This document shows, in pieces, positions 7,989 through 17,524 of a DNA stretch of 64,000 nt; position 1 is the stretch's first letter, and the number at the start of each line of letters is the position of its first letter. The notes under the pieces were generated by a model, which made no database searches, was not told where the DNA came from, and saw nothing but the letters and a program-made list of their open reading frames with translations. Location of the stretch: assembly GCA_900316395.1 (NCBI GenBank), contig ONCT01000002.1, positions 1 to 64,000 of the forward strand, in the 5' to 3' direction. This DNA is from an uncultured Lachnospiraceae bacterium. Its GTDB lineage: Bacteria > Bacillota > Clostridia > Lachnospirales > Lachnospiraceae. The translations under genes were made by a program, and so were the position numbers.

Positions 7989-10900
7989 TTAGTCTGCCTT
8001 GTATAGGCTAACAAGCTTCTGCAAGTATGCATAACGCTCTTCTGCAATCTGCTCTGACTTAGCAAACAATTCTGCAGCTCTCTCAGGGTTGAACTTAGCA
8101 AGTGATGCATATCTGTTCTCTCCCTTAAGGAAGTCTTGATATCCATCGAATGCAGGAGCCTTAGAATCTAAGCTGAATGCATCCTTACCTTCAGCGGCAA
8201 GTGCAGGATTGTATCTGAAGTTGAACCAGTAACCTGATTCTACAGCTAACTTCTCTTCTGTCTGAGCCTTGCTCATTCCCTTACGGATACCATGGTTAAT
8301 ACATGGAGCGTAAGCGATGATTAATGAAGGTCCTGGATAAGCTTCTGCTTCTGCAATAGCCTTAACACACTGGTTCATATCAGCACCCATTGAAATGTGT
8401 GCAACATATACATAACCGTAGCTCATTGCGATTCCAGCAAGATCCTTCTTCTTAGTCTCTTTACCACCAGCAGCGAACTGAGCAATAGCACCAACTGGAG
8501 TAGCCTTAGAAGACTGTCCACCTGTGTTAGAATAAACCTCTGTATCGAATACCATAATGTTGATGTCCTTACCAGAAGCAAGTACGTGGTCAACACCACC
8601 GAATCCGATATCATAAGCCCATCCGTCACCACCGAAGATCCATTGTGACTTCTTAGCAAGATAATCCTTCTCTTTGAGGATTTCGTTACCTCTGTCGCAG
8701 TTGCAAGCCTCTAATACCTTAACAAGCTTATCTGTAGCCTCTCCGTTAGTAACACCAGAATCGAATGTATCATTCCATTCCTTAATAGCATCCTTAACTT
8801 CCTGCTTCTCAGCCTTGTCATAGATATCATTAAGCTCATCTCTTAATCTATCACGAATAGCACGTTGAGCTAGTAACATACCATATCCGAACTCAGCTGC
8901 ATCCTCGAATAATGAGTTAGACCAAGCAGGACCATGACCAGCCTTATTAACTGTATAAGGTGTAGAAGGTGATGAGTTAGCCCAGATTGATGAACAACCT
9001 GTTGCGTTAGCAATATACATTCTATCACCGAATAACTGTGTAATTAACTTAGCATAAGGTGTCTCTCCACATCCACCACAAGCTCCTGAGAACTCAAGAA
9101 GTGGCTGTCTGAACTGAGAACCCTTAACAGTATTAATCTTGAACTTAGCAATAACATCTTCCTTATCATCAAGAGATACTGCATAGTTGAAGTATTCCTG
9201 CTCTTCCTTGTTATCTTCAAATGACTTAAGTGTAATAGCCTGTACCTTGTCAGGACATACATTTACACAAGAGCCACATCCTGTACAGTCGTAAGCAGAA
9301 ATAACAACTGCAAATTTGTACTCAGGCATTCCAACCATATCCTTGCATTGCATTCCTTCTGGAGCCTTAGCAGCCTCATCAGCTGTCATAGCAACAGGTC
9401 TGATTGCAGCATGTGGACATACGTAAGAACACTGGTTACATCCGATACACTTAGTAGCATCCCATACAGGAACGTCTGTTGCTACACCACGCTTCTCATA
9501 TGCAGCTGTACCTGATGGTGTCCAACCTGTCTCATATGTTCTTGTAACAGATACAGGAATTGTATTACCCTGCTGTCCGTTAACCTTAGCCTGAATATTC
9601 TTAACGAAGTCAACAACTTCTTTACGTCCGCCTTCAGGAATAGCCTCACCAAGCTCATCATCCTTGCAGTTCTTCCAAGAATCAGGAACATCAACCTTGA
9701 TGTATGCCTTAGCACCAGCATCGATAGCGTCATGATTCATCTTAACGATGTCATCACCCTTCTTAGAGTATGCCTTAGTAGCGGCATCCTTCATAAGACC
9801 GATAACCTTCTCTTCAGGAATAAGCTTAGTAATTGAGAAGAATGCTGACTGAAGTACAGTATTGATACGATTGCCAAGACCAATCTCTTTACCAATCTTA
9901 ACACCATCAATAATGTAGAATTCAATATTGTTCTCAGCGATATATCTCTTAACCTGACCTGGTAATTTCTCATCTAATTCATCAACTGACCACTGTGTAT
10001 TGAATAGGAATCTACCACCTGGTACAAGCTCCTGTACCATATTGTACTTATAGATATAAGCTGTACAGTGGCAGGCAACGAAGTCAGCCTTAGTAATAAG
10101 ATATGTAGATCTGATTGGTGAATGTCCAAAACGAAGATGTGACATTGTAACACCACCAGACTTCTTAGAGTCATAATCGAAATATGCCTGAGCATACATA
10201 TCTGTATTATCACCGATAATCTTAATAGAGTTCTTGTTAGCACCAACAGTACCGTCAGCACCAAGACCCCAGAACTTACAGTTAGTTGTTCCCTCTGGTG
10301 TTGTAACAGGATTCTCTGTAACCTCAAGAGATAAGTTAGTTACATCATCAATAATTCCAAGTGTGAAATGCTTCTTAGAATCATTATTGAATGCTGCAAT
10401 AATATCACCAGGCTTTGTATCCTTAGCACCAAGACCAAATCTACCACCGAATACAGGTGTTGTCTCGAACTTAGAACCCTTAAGTGCTGCAACAACATCT
10501 AAGTATAGAGGCTCACCATGTGAACCTGGCTCCTTAGTTCTATCAAGAACAACGATTCTCTTAGCAGAATCAGGAATAGCATTAACAAATGCTTCCTCTG
10601 AGAATGGACGATATAATCTAACCTTAACAAGACCAACCTTGCTTCCGTTAGCATTCATATAATCGATTGTCTCTTCAATTGTCTCATTAACAGAACCCAT
10701 AGCAACCATTACTACTTCTGCATCAGGTGCACCATAGTAATTGAATAACTTATAGTCTGTACCAATCTTCTCATTAACCTTGTCCATGTACTTCTGAACA
10801 ACAGCTGGAAGATCATTGTAAGTTGTATTACAAGCTTCTCTTGACTGGAAGAAGATATCAGGGTTCTGAGCTGAACCCAACTCCTTAGGATGGTTAGGGT

Positions 10901-11525
10901 TAAGTGCGTTAGCTCTGAATGCATCAACTGCATCCATATTAACCATATCCTTAAGGTCTTCATAATCCCAAGCTTCAATCTTCTGAATCTCGTGAGATGT
11001 TCTGAATCCATCGAAGAAGTTCATAAATGTCATTCCACCATCGATAGCTGCACAGTGAGCTACAGGTGTAAGGTCCATAACTTCCTGAACTGAAGATTCA
11101 CAAAGCATAGCAACACCAGTCTGACGACAAGCCATTACGTCTGAATGATCACCGAAGATGTTAAGTGCGTGACTTGCTACACAACGTGCAGATACGTTGA
11201 TTACACCTGGAAGTCTCTCACCAGCCATCTTATAGAGGTTAGGAATCATAAGAAGCAAACCTTGTGATGCTGTAAATGTTGTTGTTAATGCACCAGCTGT
11301 AAGTGAACCATGTACTGATCCAGCTGCTCCAGCCTCTGATTGCATTTCTGTTACTTGAACTGTCTGTCCGAAGATATTCTTACGTCCAGCAGTTGCCCAC
11401 TCATCAGTGTGCTCCGCCATAACTGATGAAGGTGTGATAGGATAGATAGCCGCAACATCAGTATATGCATAAGAAGCATGTGCTGCTGCCTGGTTACCAT
11501 CCATGGTTTTCATAGATCTTTTCAT
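7989..11525 (-). CDS. nifJ: Pyruvate:ferredoxin (flavodoxin) oxidoreductase
   Basis: This single-chain, 1178-residue enzyme oxidises pyruvate with CoA to acetyl-CoA, CO2 and reduced ferredoxin, the central energy step of anaerobic Clostridia. ATG 11525 (MKRSMKTMDGNQAAAHA) follows an AGGAGGA site. Domains in order are the pyrimidine-binding domain (YPITPSS near residue 30), the gamma and domain II regions, a two-cluster ferredoxin insert (CIGCNQCSYVCPHAA and CTGCGSCVNVCP) and the C-terminal TPP-binding domain (SGACGGCGETPY, GGDGWAYDIGFGG). The length is that of full POR. The gene is monocistronic, closed by a strong terminator. Codon use appears biased, as expected for a highly expressed gene. 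Confidence 0.97.
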   Translation of the reverse strand: MKRSMKTMDGNQAAAHASYAYTDVAAIYPITPSSVMAEHTDEWATAGRKNIFGQTVQVTEMQSEAGAAGSVHGSLTAGALTTTFTASQGLLLMIPNLYKMAGERLPGVINVSARCVASHALNIFGDHSDVMACRQTGVAMLCESSVQEVMDLTPVAHCAAIDGGMTFMNFFDGFRTSHEIQKIEAWDYEDLKDMVNMDAVDAFRANALNPNHPKELGSAQNPDIFFQSREACNTTYNDLPAVVQKYMDKVNEKIGTDYKLFNYYGAPDAEVVMVAMGSVNETIEETIDYMNANGSKVGLVKVRLYRPFSEEAFVNAIPDSAKRIVVLDRTKEPGSHGEPLYLDVVAALKGSKFETTPVFGGRFGLGAKDTKPGDIIAAFNNDSKKHFTLGIIDDVTNLSLEVTENPVTTPEGTTNCKFWGLGADGTVGANKNSIKIIGDNTDMYAQAYFDYDSKKSGGVTMSHLRFGHSPIRSTYLITKADFVACHCTAYIYKYNMVQELVPGGRFLFNTQWSVDELDEKLPGQVKRYIAENNIEFYIIDGVKIGKEIGLGNRINTVLQSAFFSITKLIPEEKVIGLMKDAATKAYSKKGDDIVKMNHDAIDAGAKAYIKVDVPDSWKNCKDDELGEAIPEGGRKEVVDFVKNIQAKVNGQQGNTIPVSVTRTYETGWTPSGTAAYEKRGVATDVPVWDATKCIGCNQCSYVCPHAAIRPVAMTADEAAKAPEGMQCKDMVGMPEYKFAVVISAYDCTGCGSCVNVCPDKVQAITLKSFEDNKEEQEYFNYAVSLDDKEDVIAKFKINTVKGSQFRQPLLEFSGACGGCGETPYAKLITQLFGDRMYIANATGCSSIWANSSPSTPYTVNKAGHGPAWSNSLFEDAAEFGYGMLLAQRAIRDRLRDELNDIYDKAEKQEVKDAIKEWNDTFDSGVTNGEATDKLVKVLEACNCDRGNEILKEKDYLAKKSQWIFGGDGWAYDIGFGGVDHVLASGKDINIMVFDTEVYSNTGGQSSKATPVGAIAQFAAGGKETKKKDLAGIAMSYGYVYVAHISMGADMNQCVKAIAEAEAYPGPSLIIAYAPCINHGIRKGMSKAQTEEKLAVESGYWFNFRYNPALAAEGKDAFSLDSKAPAFDGYQDFLKGENRYASLAKFNPERAAELFAKSEQIAEERYAYLQKLVSLYKAD

Positions 11526-11635
11526 ACTTAATTTCCTCCTAAAGAAATAATTTACGCTAAAGAATATTCTACTATATAAACACACCAAAAATCAATAGAG
11601 AGTATTGATGGTTTTGTTCTAAATCAGAAACTTGC

Positions 11636-12826
11636 CTATATTTTCTCCTTAACATCCTCTGTTACGTCCTTAAGAAACTGGTCCATATTGTCTCTAAGCT
11701 CCTCCCATTCATAATTCTTAATGGAATCAAGTGGTATAGGTGCATCAGATATAGGCTCATACTCAATGTTAGTTGTAGTCACCCTTCCATTGATATATGC
11801 CTGTCCTATTAACGCCCCATCCTTATAGGCCTTAAGCCTCTTGACCTGAATATCATAGCCATCATTGTTTTTACCATATACAACTGCTCCATTACCTGTA
11901 TATACATTTCCATCCTTGGTATCATATTGAAATGCTACATCAATACAATTTGAATACAAATAGTCCCCTCTCTTAACAAGCAGCACAGTGACCTTCTCGT
12001 TATCAGGAAGCTTCTTGGTCAATGTAACATTTCCCATACTAACACCATCTACAGTCACAAATGCATCAGGAAGAACATTATCTATATCCATATTAATTCT
12101 TCTAATCTTGCAGCCTCTTGTAATATACATGCTAAACTCTATATTCTCTTTAGGCACTTCCATTCCAAGGAGCTGCCAGATGAATTCACCCTTACCTGTA
12201 GGAATGGTGATGGCATACTCGTAGCTAACCGTTCCATCATCGTCAACAAGCTTCTCCCCTGTCTCTTCTATCTCAATATCATTGGCAAATTCTATGAAGT
12301 TGCCCATATTATCAGCAAACCATTCACCACTCAAATTACCGTTAAGCATTGGAGCCTTCGGGTAAAGGTCAGCGTCAGAAGTAAGGGAATATGCAAGATT
12401 CTGGAGGCTTGGCACAATTAGATACATGGTTTTATCAACAGCATAAAAATCCACTTCCCCTACATCAACAAATAGGACCTTGGCATCCGCCTTTACAGAC
12501 ATCTGTTTCCTATCAAAGCATCTCACACCATGGATAACCGCACTAGACGTATAACCAAATCCTTCTATATCACTGGCAATCAAATCACCATTGAATTCTA
12601 TATCGCCATTTGCATAATCTCTACACAGCTCCATAATATCCAGATTATACCCTATGAAGCTACTGTCATTAAGCTCTTCTACTGCGAATCGAGCGATACC
12701 CACAAGGAATTTTACCCTGGGATTAAAGACAGCAAAAAGAAGACTACTAATAATAATAGCCGCAAAAATACTAGCAATTATAATTAATGCCTTAACCCCT
12801 TTCTTCATAGGTTTCTTCTCTTTCAT
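11636..12826 (-). CDS. Hypothetical protein with N-terminal membrane anchor
   Basis: This 396-residue protein begins with a basic stretch (MKEKKPMKKG) and one hydrophobic helix (residues about 11-32), so it is probably anchored in the membrane with the bulk outside. The rest is rich in beta-strand patterns and acidic residues and has no motif I recognise. A GAGAGGGAT site precedes ATG 12826. It starts 12 bases after the RNase HIII-like gene and is surely co-transcribed with it. A weak inverted repeat downstream (about 11590-11617) might end the transcript. Confidence 0.65.
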   Translation of the reverse strand: MKEKKPMKKGVKALIIIASIFAAIIISSLLFAVFNPRVKFLVGIARFAVEELNDSSFIGYNLDIMELCRDYANGDIEFNGDLIASDIEGFGYTSSAVIHGVRCFDRKQMSVKADAKVLFVDVGEVDFYAVDKTMYLIVPSLQNLAYSLTSDADLYPKAPMLNGNLSGEWFADNMGNFIEFANDIEIEETGEKLVDDDGTVSYEYAITIPTGKGEFIWQLLGMEVPKENIEFSMYITRGCKIRRINMDIDNVLPDAFVTVDGVSMGNVTLTKKLPDNEKVTVLLVKRGDYLYSNCIDVAFQYDTKDGNVYTGNGAVVYGKNNDGYDIQVKRLKAYKDGALIGQAYINGRVTTTNIEYEPISDAPIPLDSIKNYEWEELRDNMDQFLKDVTEDVKEKI

Positions 12827-12838
12827 AGATATCCCTCT

Positions 12839-13840
12839 CTAGTGCACATTTCCAGTATTGATATAATTCTCATAATAAACTGTATGCTTGAACTTCTCTT
12901 CTATCTCAGGGCTGTCCAAATTTCCGTACACCCTTACAATCTCGTCAAATGCGTATTGCACATCTTCTATTCCATTGCTAAAGCCATGAGCATCCAAATC
13001 GCCGCCCTTGCTTCTTATACTATCCCTGGCGTGATTAACATATAACTGCTCAACGTAGTTAGCAATATTAGATGCAACTGCAACTGCTGGATATTTCCCT
13101 TCTGCCTTGGTCACATAGTTCATCCTAACGCCACTAGTATCTAAGCGGTACTTTTCTTTTGATACGTATTTGCCATAATTATCGGAAGCATTAGTTACCC
13201 CAAGGAAATTATCAAGTACAACATCCTTAATAATTATCCCCTGCTTCGCAAGATGATTGGCAAGATTAAAGCCCGCTCTGTTATGCATAATTGCAAGAAT
13301 CTTGTTAGCGCTCATCTTCTCATCATGAAGCTTATTATAGTAATCATTATCAATTGAATATACGCTGTATGTGATTCCTAAGGCCTCATTAACATATATG
13401 CCGTTTTTGACTTCACTATAATCTGTAAAATGTGTAAGCTGGCTTCCAATCTTAACACATTTGTCAGTATCTAATCCGTAATTCTTAGAATCCCTTGTGG
13501 CACTAATGCTCTTAAGCTCGACCATATGAGCCCCATCGAGATATGCAGCAACAACAACAGGTATACGAAATGGTTCTCCCTTGCCCACCTCGTCCTGACC
13601 AATGTAGTAATCTGATATAGACACCAGATTATCAGCTTCCTCGGCAACATCTACTGAAGGGCTGTCGGAATCTGATTCTGCCCCATCTTCATTCATGTAA
13701 TGCTGTGCCTCGGCTAAAGTAGTAAACCCTTTATAATCCGCCTTAGGATACCCCTTAACATTAGCCTCACACTCAGCCCATGTCTCATATATACCTGGTG
13801 TCAACCCCACCTTTACTGCGTAAAATTTCTTCTTCGCCAT
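12839..13840 (-). CDS. RNase HIII-like protein with N-terminal viroplasmin domain
   Basis: Residues 1-50 (KKFYAVKVGLTPGIYETW, then YPKADYKGF) form a viroplasmin/RNase H1 N-terminal domain, which binds RNA:DNA hybrids. An acidic linker follows. The catalytic part resembles RNase HIII: GQDEVGKGE matches the GxDEVGxGD motif with its two acidic ligands, RDSKNYG matches the KDSK segment, VVLDNF supplies the next aspartate and AVASNIANY matches the AAASIxARY helix. The expected activity is cleavage of RNA in RNA:DNA hybrids. RNase HIII usually carries a TBP-like N-domain instead, so this pairing is unusual. The ribosome site is AGAGGAAATGT before ATG 13840. Whether it is active cannot be judged from sequence. 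Confidence 0.75.
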   Translation of the reverse strand: MAKKKFYAVKVGLTPGIYETWAECEANVKGYPKADYKGFTTLAEAQHYMNEDGAESDSDSPSVDVAEEADNLVSISDYYIGQDEVGKGEPFRIPVVVAAYLDGAHMVELKSISATRDSKNYGLDTDKCVKIGSQLTHFTDYSEVKNGIYVNEALGITYSVYSIDNDYYNKLHDEKMSANKILAIMHNRAGFNLANHLAKQGIIIKDVVLDNFLGVTNASDNYGKYVSKEKYRLDTSGVRMNYVTKAEGKYPAVAVASNIANYVEQLYVNHARDSIRSKGGDLDAHGFSNGIEDVQYAFDEIVRVYGNLDSPEIEEKFKHTVYYENYINTGNVH

Positions 13841-13874
13841 ACATTTCCTCTAATGCACATTTCCTCTATAATGA

Positions 13875-13904
13875 AACACCCCCTCATATTCATTCGGGGG
13901 CATT
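13875..13904 (-). terminator. Terminator-like hairpin after the ABC-F gene
   Basis: CCCCC (13879-13883) pairs with GGGGG (13896-13900), extended by AACA/CATT, between the stop of the ABC-F gene and the start of the RNase HIII-like gene. On the minus strand the stem is followed by GTTTC, a weak U-tract, so termination may be partial. Confidence 0.55.
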
Positions 13905-13934
13905 CTGATTATACTTTATCTTAATACTTATAGA

Positions 13935-15578
13935 TTAATTATCTTCCTCAGCCTCAGCAGACTTAGCATAAACTGCCTGACGCTTACGAGCCATCTCGTC
14001 ACTCTCAAGGTATTCGTCGTATGTAGTAACCTTGTCAATGATTGTACCGTCTGGCATAATCTCAATAATTCTGTTAGCTGTTGTCTGAACAACCTGATGA
14101 TCTCTAGAAGAAAACAGCACTACTCCAGGGAACTTAGTAAGTCCTGTGTTAAGAGCAGTAATAGATTCCATATCCAAATGGTCTGTTGGCTCATCTAATA
14201 CAAGTACATTAGAATTCTCAATCATCATTCTGGATAAAAGAACTCTTACCTTCTCTCCTCCTGATAATACGCGCATCTTCTTAACACCGTCTTCACCAGC
14301 GAATAACATTCGTCCAAGGAAGCCTCTTACATAAGTGGCATCCTTAATCTCAGAAAACTGTGTTAACCAGTCAACAATAATAAGGTCAGTATCGAATATC
14401 TTCGTATTGTCCTTAGGGAAATAACTCTGTGTTGTTGTTACACCCCATTTGTAGCTGCCCTCGTCTGGTTCAAGTTCGCCCATAAGTATCTGGAATAACG
14501 TTGTCTTGGCAATCTCATTTGCACCAACAAAAGCAATCTTATCATCATGTCCCACTGTAAATGATACATTATCAAGAACCTTCACGCCGTCAATTGTCTT
14601 GCTGATTCCCTCAACACTAAGAACCTCGTTACCAATCTCACGCTCTGGTCTAAAGTCGATATATGGATACTTTCTGCTAGATGGCTTAATGTCATCAAGC
14701 TGAATCTTCTCTAATGCACGTTTTCTAGAGGTAGCCTGCTTAGACTTAGAAGCATTAGCAGAGAAACGTGAAATGAATTCCTGCAATTCCTTAATCTGCT
14801 CTTCCTTCTTCTTATTAGCTTCCTTACGCTGCTTCATGATCAATTGTGAAGACTCATACCAGAAGTCGTAGTTACCGGCATAAAGCTGAATCTTGCCATA
14901 ATCAATATCAGCCGTATTAGTACATACCTTATTAAGGAAATATCTATCGTGGCTTACCACTATTACTGTATTATCATAGTTAATTAGGAACTCCTCAAGC
15001 CATGCAATAGCATCAAGGTCTAAGTGGTTAGTTGGCTCATCAAGAAGTAATATGTCAGGATTACCAAATAGTGCCTTAGCAAGAAGCACCTTCACCTTCT
15101 GGTCACCATTGAGATTACTCATAAGCTCATAGTGAAGTTCTGGCTCAATTCCAAGTCCATTAAGAAGAGTTGCTGCATCACTTTCTGCATTCCAGCCATC
15201 CATCTCAGCAAACTCAGCTTCCAATTCAGATGCCTTGATTCCATCTTCATCAGAGAAATCCTCCTTCATATAGATGGCATCCTTTTCCTTCATAATGTCA
15301 TATAGACGCTGGTTACCCATAATAACAGTATCAATAACCGGGTACTCATCGTATTTGAAATGGTCCTGCTCTAATACTGACAGACGCTGACCTGGCGTAA
15401 TTATTACATCACCATTAGTAGGCTCTAGCTGTCCAGATAATATCTTAAGAAATGTTGATTTACCAGCTCCATTTGCACCAATAAGACCATAGCAGTTACC
15501 TTCTGTGAACTTAATATTAACATCCTCAAATAGAGCTTTCTTACCTAATCTTAAAGTAATATTACTTGCTTGAATCAT
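13935..15578 (-). CDS. ABC-F family ATPase (YbiT/YkpA-like)
   Basis: At 547 residues with two ATP-binding cassettes and no membrane part, this is a ribosome-associated ABC-F protein. The first cassette has Walker A GANGAGKST, a degenerate signature LNGDQ, and LLLDEPTNHLD. The linker is lysine-rich and charged. The second has an altered Walker A (GANEIAKTTL), a standard signature LSGGEK and VLDEPTDHLD. The C-terminal FSSRDHQVVQTTANRIIEI is typical of the YbiT/YkpA branch. Such proteins tune translation factor access or rescue stalled ribosomes; antibiotic resistance is not implied. The gene follows hairpin H1 and is closed by a hairpin at 13875-13904. Confidence 0.88.
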   Translation of the reverse strand: MIQASNITLRLGKKALFEDVNIKFTEGNCYGLIGANGAGKSTFLKILSGQLEPTNGDVIITPGQRLSVLEQDHFKYDEYPVIDTVIMGNQRLYDIMKEKDAIYMKEDFSDEDGIKASELEAEFAEMDGWNAESDAATLLNGLGIEPELHYELMSNLNGDQKVKVLLAKALFGNPDILLLDEPTNHLDLDAIAWLEEFLINYDNTVIVVSHDRYFLNKVCTNTADIDYGKIQLYAGNYDFWYESSQLIMKQRKEANKKKEEQIKELQEFISRFSANASKSKQATSRKRALEKIQLDDIKPSSRKYPYIDFRPEREIGNEVLSVEGISKTIDGVKVLDNVSFTVGHDDKIAFVGANEIAKTTLFQILMGELEPDEGSYKWGVTTTQSYFPKDNTKIFDTDLIIVDWLTQFSEIKDATYVRGFLGRMLFAGEDGVKKMRVLSGGEKVRVLLSRMMIENSNVLVLDEPTDHLDMESITALNTGLTKFPGVVLFSSRDHQVVQTTANRIIEIMPDGTIIDKVTTYDEYLESDEMARKRQAVYAKSAEAEEDN

Positions 15579-15611
15579 TATTCTAACCTCTTTCTATACT
15601 TATATATTTCT

Positions 15612-15673
15612 GATTAACTGTAAATAAGTCCACGCTCATGAGAAAATCGCTTTGGACTTATTTACAGTTAATC
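15612..15673 (-). repeat. Hairpin H1 with conserved GCGATTTTCT loop
   Basis: A perfect 21-bp inverted repeat (15612-15632 with 15653-15673; begins GATTAACTG) encloses a 20-base loop that reads AAGCGATTTTCTCATGAGCG on the minus strand. It lies between the UPF0210 gene stop and the ABC-F start. The loop sequence recurs in six places of the window while the stems differ. It could terminate UPF0210 transcription, although no U-tract follows. Confidence 0.85.
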
Positions 15674-15689
15674 CAAGCTATACTTATAG

Positions 15690-17054
15690 CTAATTCTTAA
15701 AGCTGTGTACTGGCCTAGGAATGCTTCCAGTTCTGTTAATAAAATCATCACAGGAGAACTTATTAACAGGCATTATTGGGGCATAGCCAAATAATCCACC
15801 AAACTCAACGCTCTCTCCTACATCCTTGCCAATAACAGGTATTATTCTAACAGCAGTTGTCTTACCATTAACCATTCCTATTGCCATCTCATCAGCAATT
15901 ATTCCTGATATGGAAGTTGCCTTAGTTGAGCCAGGGATAGCAATCATATCAAGTCCAACAGAACATACACATGTCATTGCCTCTAGCTTCTCAAGTGTAA
16001 TTGCTCCAGCCTTAACAGCATCAATCATTCCCTGGTCTTCTGATACTGGGATAAATGCGCCCGATAAGCCTCCAACATAAGAAGAAGCCATTACGCCTCC
16101 CTTCTTAACCTGATCATTAAGAAGTGCTAACGCTGCAGTTGTACCAGGAGCTCCTGCATACTCTAATCCCATCTCACAGAGAATATCAGCAACAGAATCA
16201 CCTATTGCTGGTGTTGGTGCAAGGGACAGGTCAACTATACCAAATGGAATGCCAAGCATTCTAGATGCTTCCTTGGCAACTAACTGTCCTACTCTTGTTA
16301 CCTTGAAGGCAGTCTGCTTAATTGTCTCGCATAATACTTCGAAGCTCTCGCCTCTTACTGATTCAAGTGCTGTCTTAACAACACCAGGGCCAGATACACC
16401 TACATTAATAACGGCATCACCTTCTGTCACACCATGAAAAGCTCCTGCCATAAATGGATTATCATCTGGTGCATTACAGAATACAACAAGCTTCATGCAA
16501 TCCACTGAATCTCTGTCCTTAGATGCATCAGCAAGCTCAAGTATAATCTGTCCCATTAATCGTACAGCATCCATATTGATTCCTGTTGTTGTGGCACCAA
16601 GATTAACAGAGGAACATACCCTCTGGGTATTAGTTAATGCCATAGGAATTGATTTAATCAGCATTTCTTCTGCCTTAGTCATATCCTTGCCAACAAGAGC
16701 AGAGTACCCACCAATAAGATTAGCGCCAACTTCTGTTGCCGCTTTATCAAGAGTCTTAGCAATTGTTACAAAATCCTCTGGCTTATTGCAGGCGCTGGCT
16801 CCTACAATAGAGACTGGCGTTACAGATATTCTCCTATTCACAATAGGAATACCGAACTGACTCTCTATCTTGCCTGCAACCTCGTCAAGGTCCTTGGCAG
16901 TTGATGTAATTTTCTTATATATATTCTCATTAAGTTCATCAAGATTGCTTGAGCCACAATCTAAGAGACTAATTCCAATTGTGATAGTTCGAACATCTAG
17001 GTTCTCCTTATCAATCATCTCATTAGTCTCAATAACTTCTCTACTGTTAATCAT
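15690..17054 (-). CDS. UPF0210 (DUF711/PFL-like) family protein
   Basis: This 454-residue cytoplasmic protein belongs to UPF0210, whose fold is like that of glycyl-radical pyruvate formate-lyases but without the radical loop. Recognisable parts are the N-terminal [49 protein letters not shown], and the C-terminal [16 protein letters not shown]. The function is unknown. It is nearly always found next to a small ACT protein of UPF0237, as here (17201-17473), and the pair is thought to bind a small ligand. Two hairpins (H2, H3) separate the two genes. Confidence 0.92.
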   Translation of the reverse strand: MINSREVIETNEMIDKENLDVRTITIGISLLDCGSSNLDELNENIYKKITSTAKDLDEVAGKIESQFGIPIVNRRISVTPVSIVGASACNKPEDFVTIAKTLDKAATEVGANLIGGYSALVGKDMTKAEEMLIKSIPMALTNTQRVCSSVNLGATTTGINMDAVRLMGQIILELADASKDRDSVDCMKLVVFCNAPDDNPFMAGAFHGVTEGDAVINVGVSGPGVVKTALESVRGESFEVLCETIKQTAFKVTRVGQLVAKEASRMLGIPFGIVDLSLAPTPAIGDSVADILCEMGLEYAGAPGTTAALALLNDQVKKGGVMASSYVGGLSGAFIPVSEDQGMIDAVKAGAITLEKLEAMTCVCSVGLDMIAIPGSTKATSISGIIADEMAIGMVNGKTTAVRIIPVIGKDVGESVEFGGLFGYAPIMPVNKFSCDDFINRTGSIPRPVHSFKN

Positions 17055-17081
17055 ACTTTGCTCCTATATGGTATCGTTCTT

Positions 17082-17147
17082 ATTATATTCTAGGGGTGTC
17101 CGCACGCTCATACAGAAAATCGCTTAGCAGACCCCCTAGAATATAAT
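17082..17147 (-). repeat. Hairpin H2 with conserved GCGATTTTCT loop
   Basis: ATTATATTCTAGGGG at 17082 pairs with CCCCTAGAATATAAT ending at 17147; one base bulges in the inner stem. The loop reads AAGCGATTTTCTGTATGAGCG on the minus strand. It lies in the ACT to UPF0210 gap. The loop plus TAGCAG is repeated 50 bases downstream in H3. Confidence 0.85.
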
Positions 17148-17180
17148 CTGCCTACGCTCATAAAGAAAATCGCTTAGCAG
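17148..17180 (-). repeat. Hairpin H3, short copy with conserved loop
   Basis: CTGC (17148) pairs with GCAG (ending 17180) with a partly paired inner part. The 27-base stretch 17154-17180 copies 17104-17130 of H2 with one mismatch, so this is a second, truncated family member directly abutting H2. Confidence 0.75.
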
Positions 17181-17200
17181 CATTTTGAAATCTTCATCTT

Positions 17201-17473
17201 TTATATTCTATGCATCATCTCAAATATTTCTTCACGTTGACAGCGGATTTGCACACCGATTTCATTGCCAAGCTTCTCCAGAGCCTCCTGACAAGCACCG
17301 AAGTCGACGTCGCTAGAAGAGCGATCTGCAATCATCATCATATTGAAATATCCAGAGACAATTGTCTGGGATATATCAAGCACGTTAATCTTTACTTCTG
17401 CAAGATAAGTACATACCTTAGCAATTATTCCAACTGTATCTTTTCCAACTACTGTAATAATTATTCTTTCCAT
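17201..17473 (-). CDS. ACT domain protein (UPF0237 family)
   Basis: The start ATG 17473 gives a 90-residue protein, the usual UPF0237 size; an AGAGGA site lies upstream, and longer frames lack one. MERIIITVVGKDTVGIIAKVC is the first strand and helix of an ACT domain, and the GxIAKV turn is where ACT domains bind amino acids. It is the first gene of the conserved pair with UPF0210. A ligand-sensing role is likely from the fold, but the ligand is not known. Confidence 0.9.
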   Translation of the reverse strand: MERIIITVVGKDTVGIIAKVCTYLAEVKINVLDISQTIVSGYFNMMMIADRSSSDVDFGACQEALEKLGNEIGVQIRCQREEIFEMMHRI

Positions 17474-17524
17474 TACTATTCCTCTTACCAATTATCTTAA
17501 TATAGTATGAGCCGCTATCAATCG

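Noticed and set aside
8397-11093. Several open frames in other phases and on the plus strand across nifJ
   Set aside because: They lie wholly within the strongly supported nifJ reading frame and arise from its biased codon use.
15612-15673. Hairpin family explained as ordinary rho-independent terminators
   Set aside because: Most copies lack a U-tract, occur in both orientations to transcription and keep the loop rather than the stem, unlike simple terminators; termination may still be one effect.
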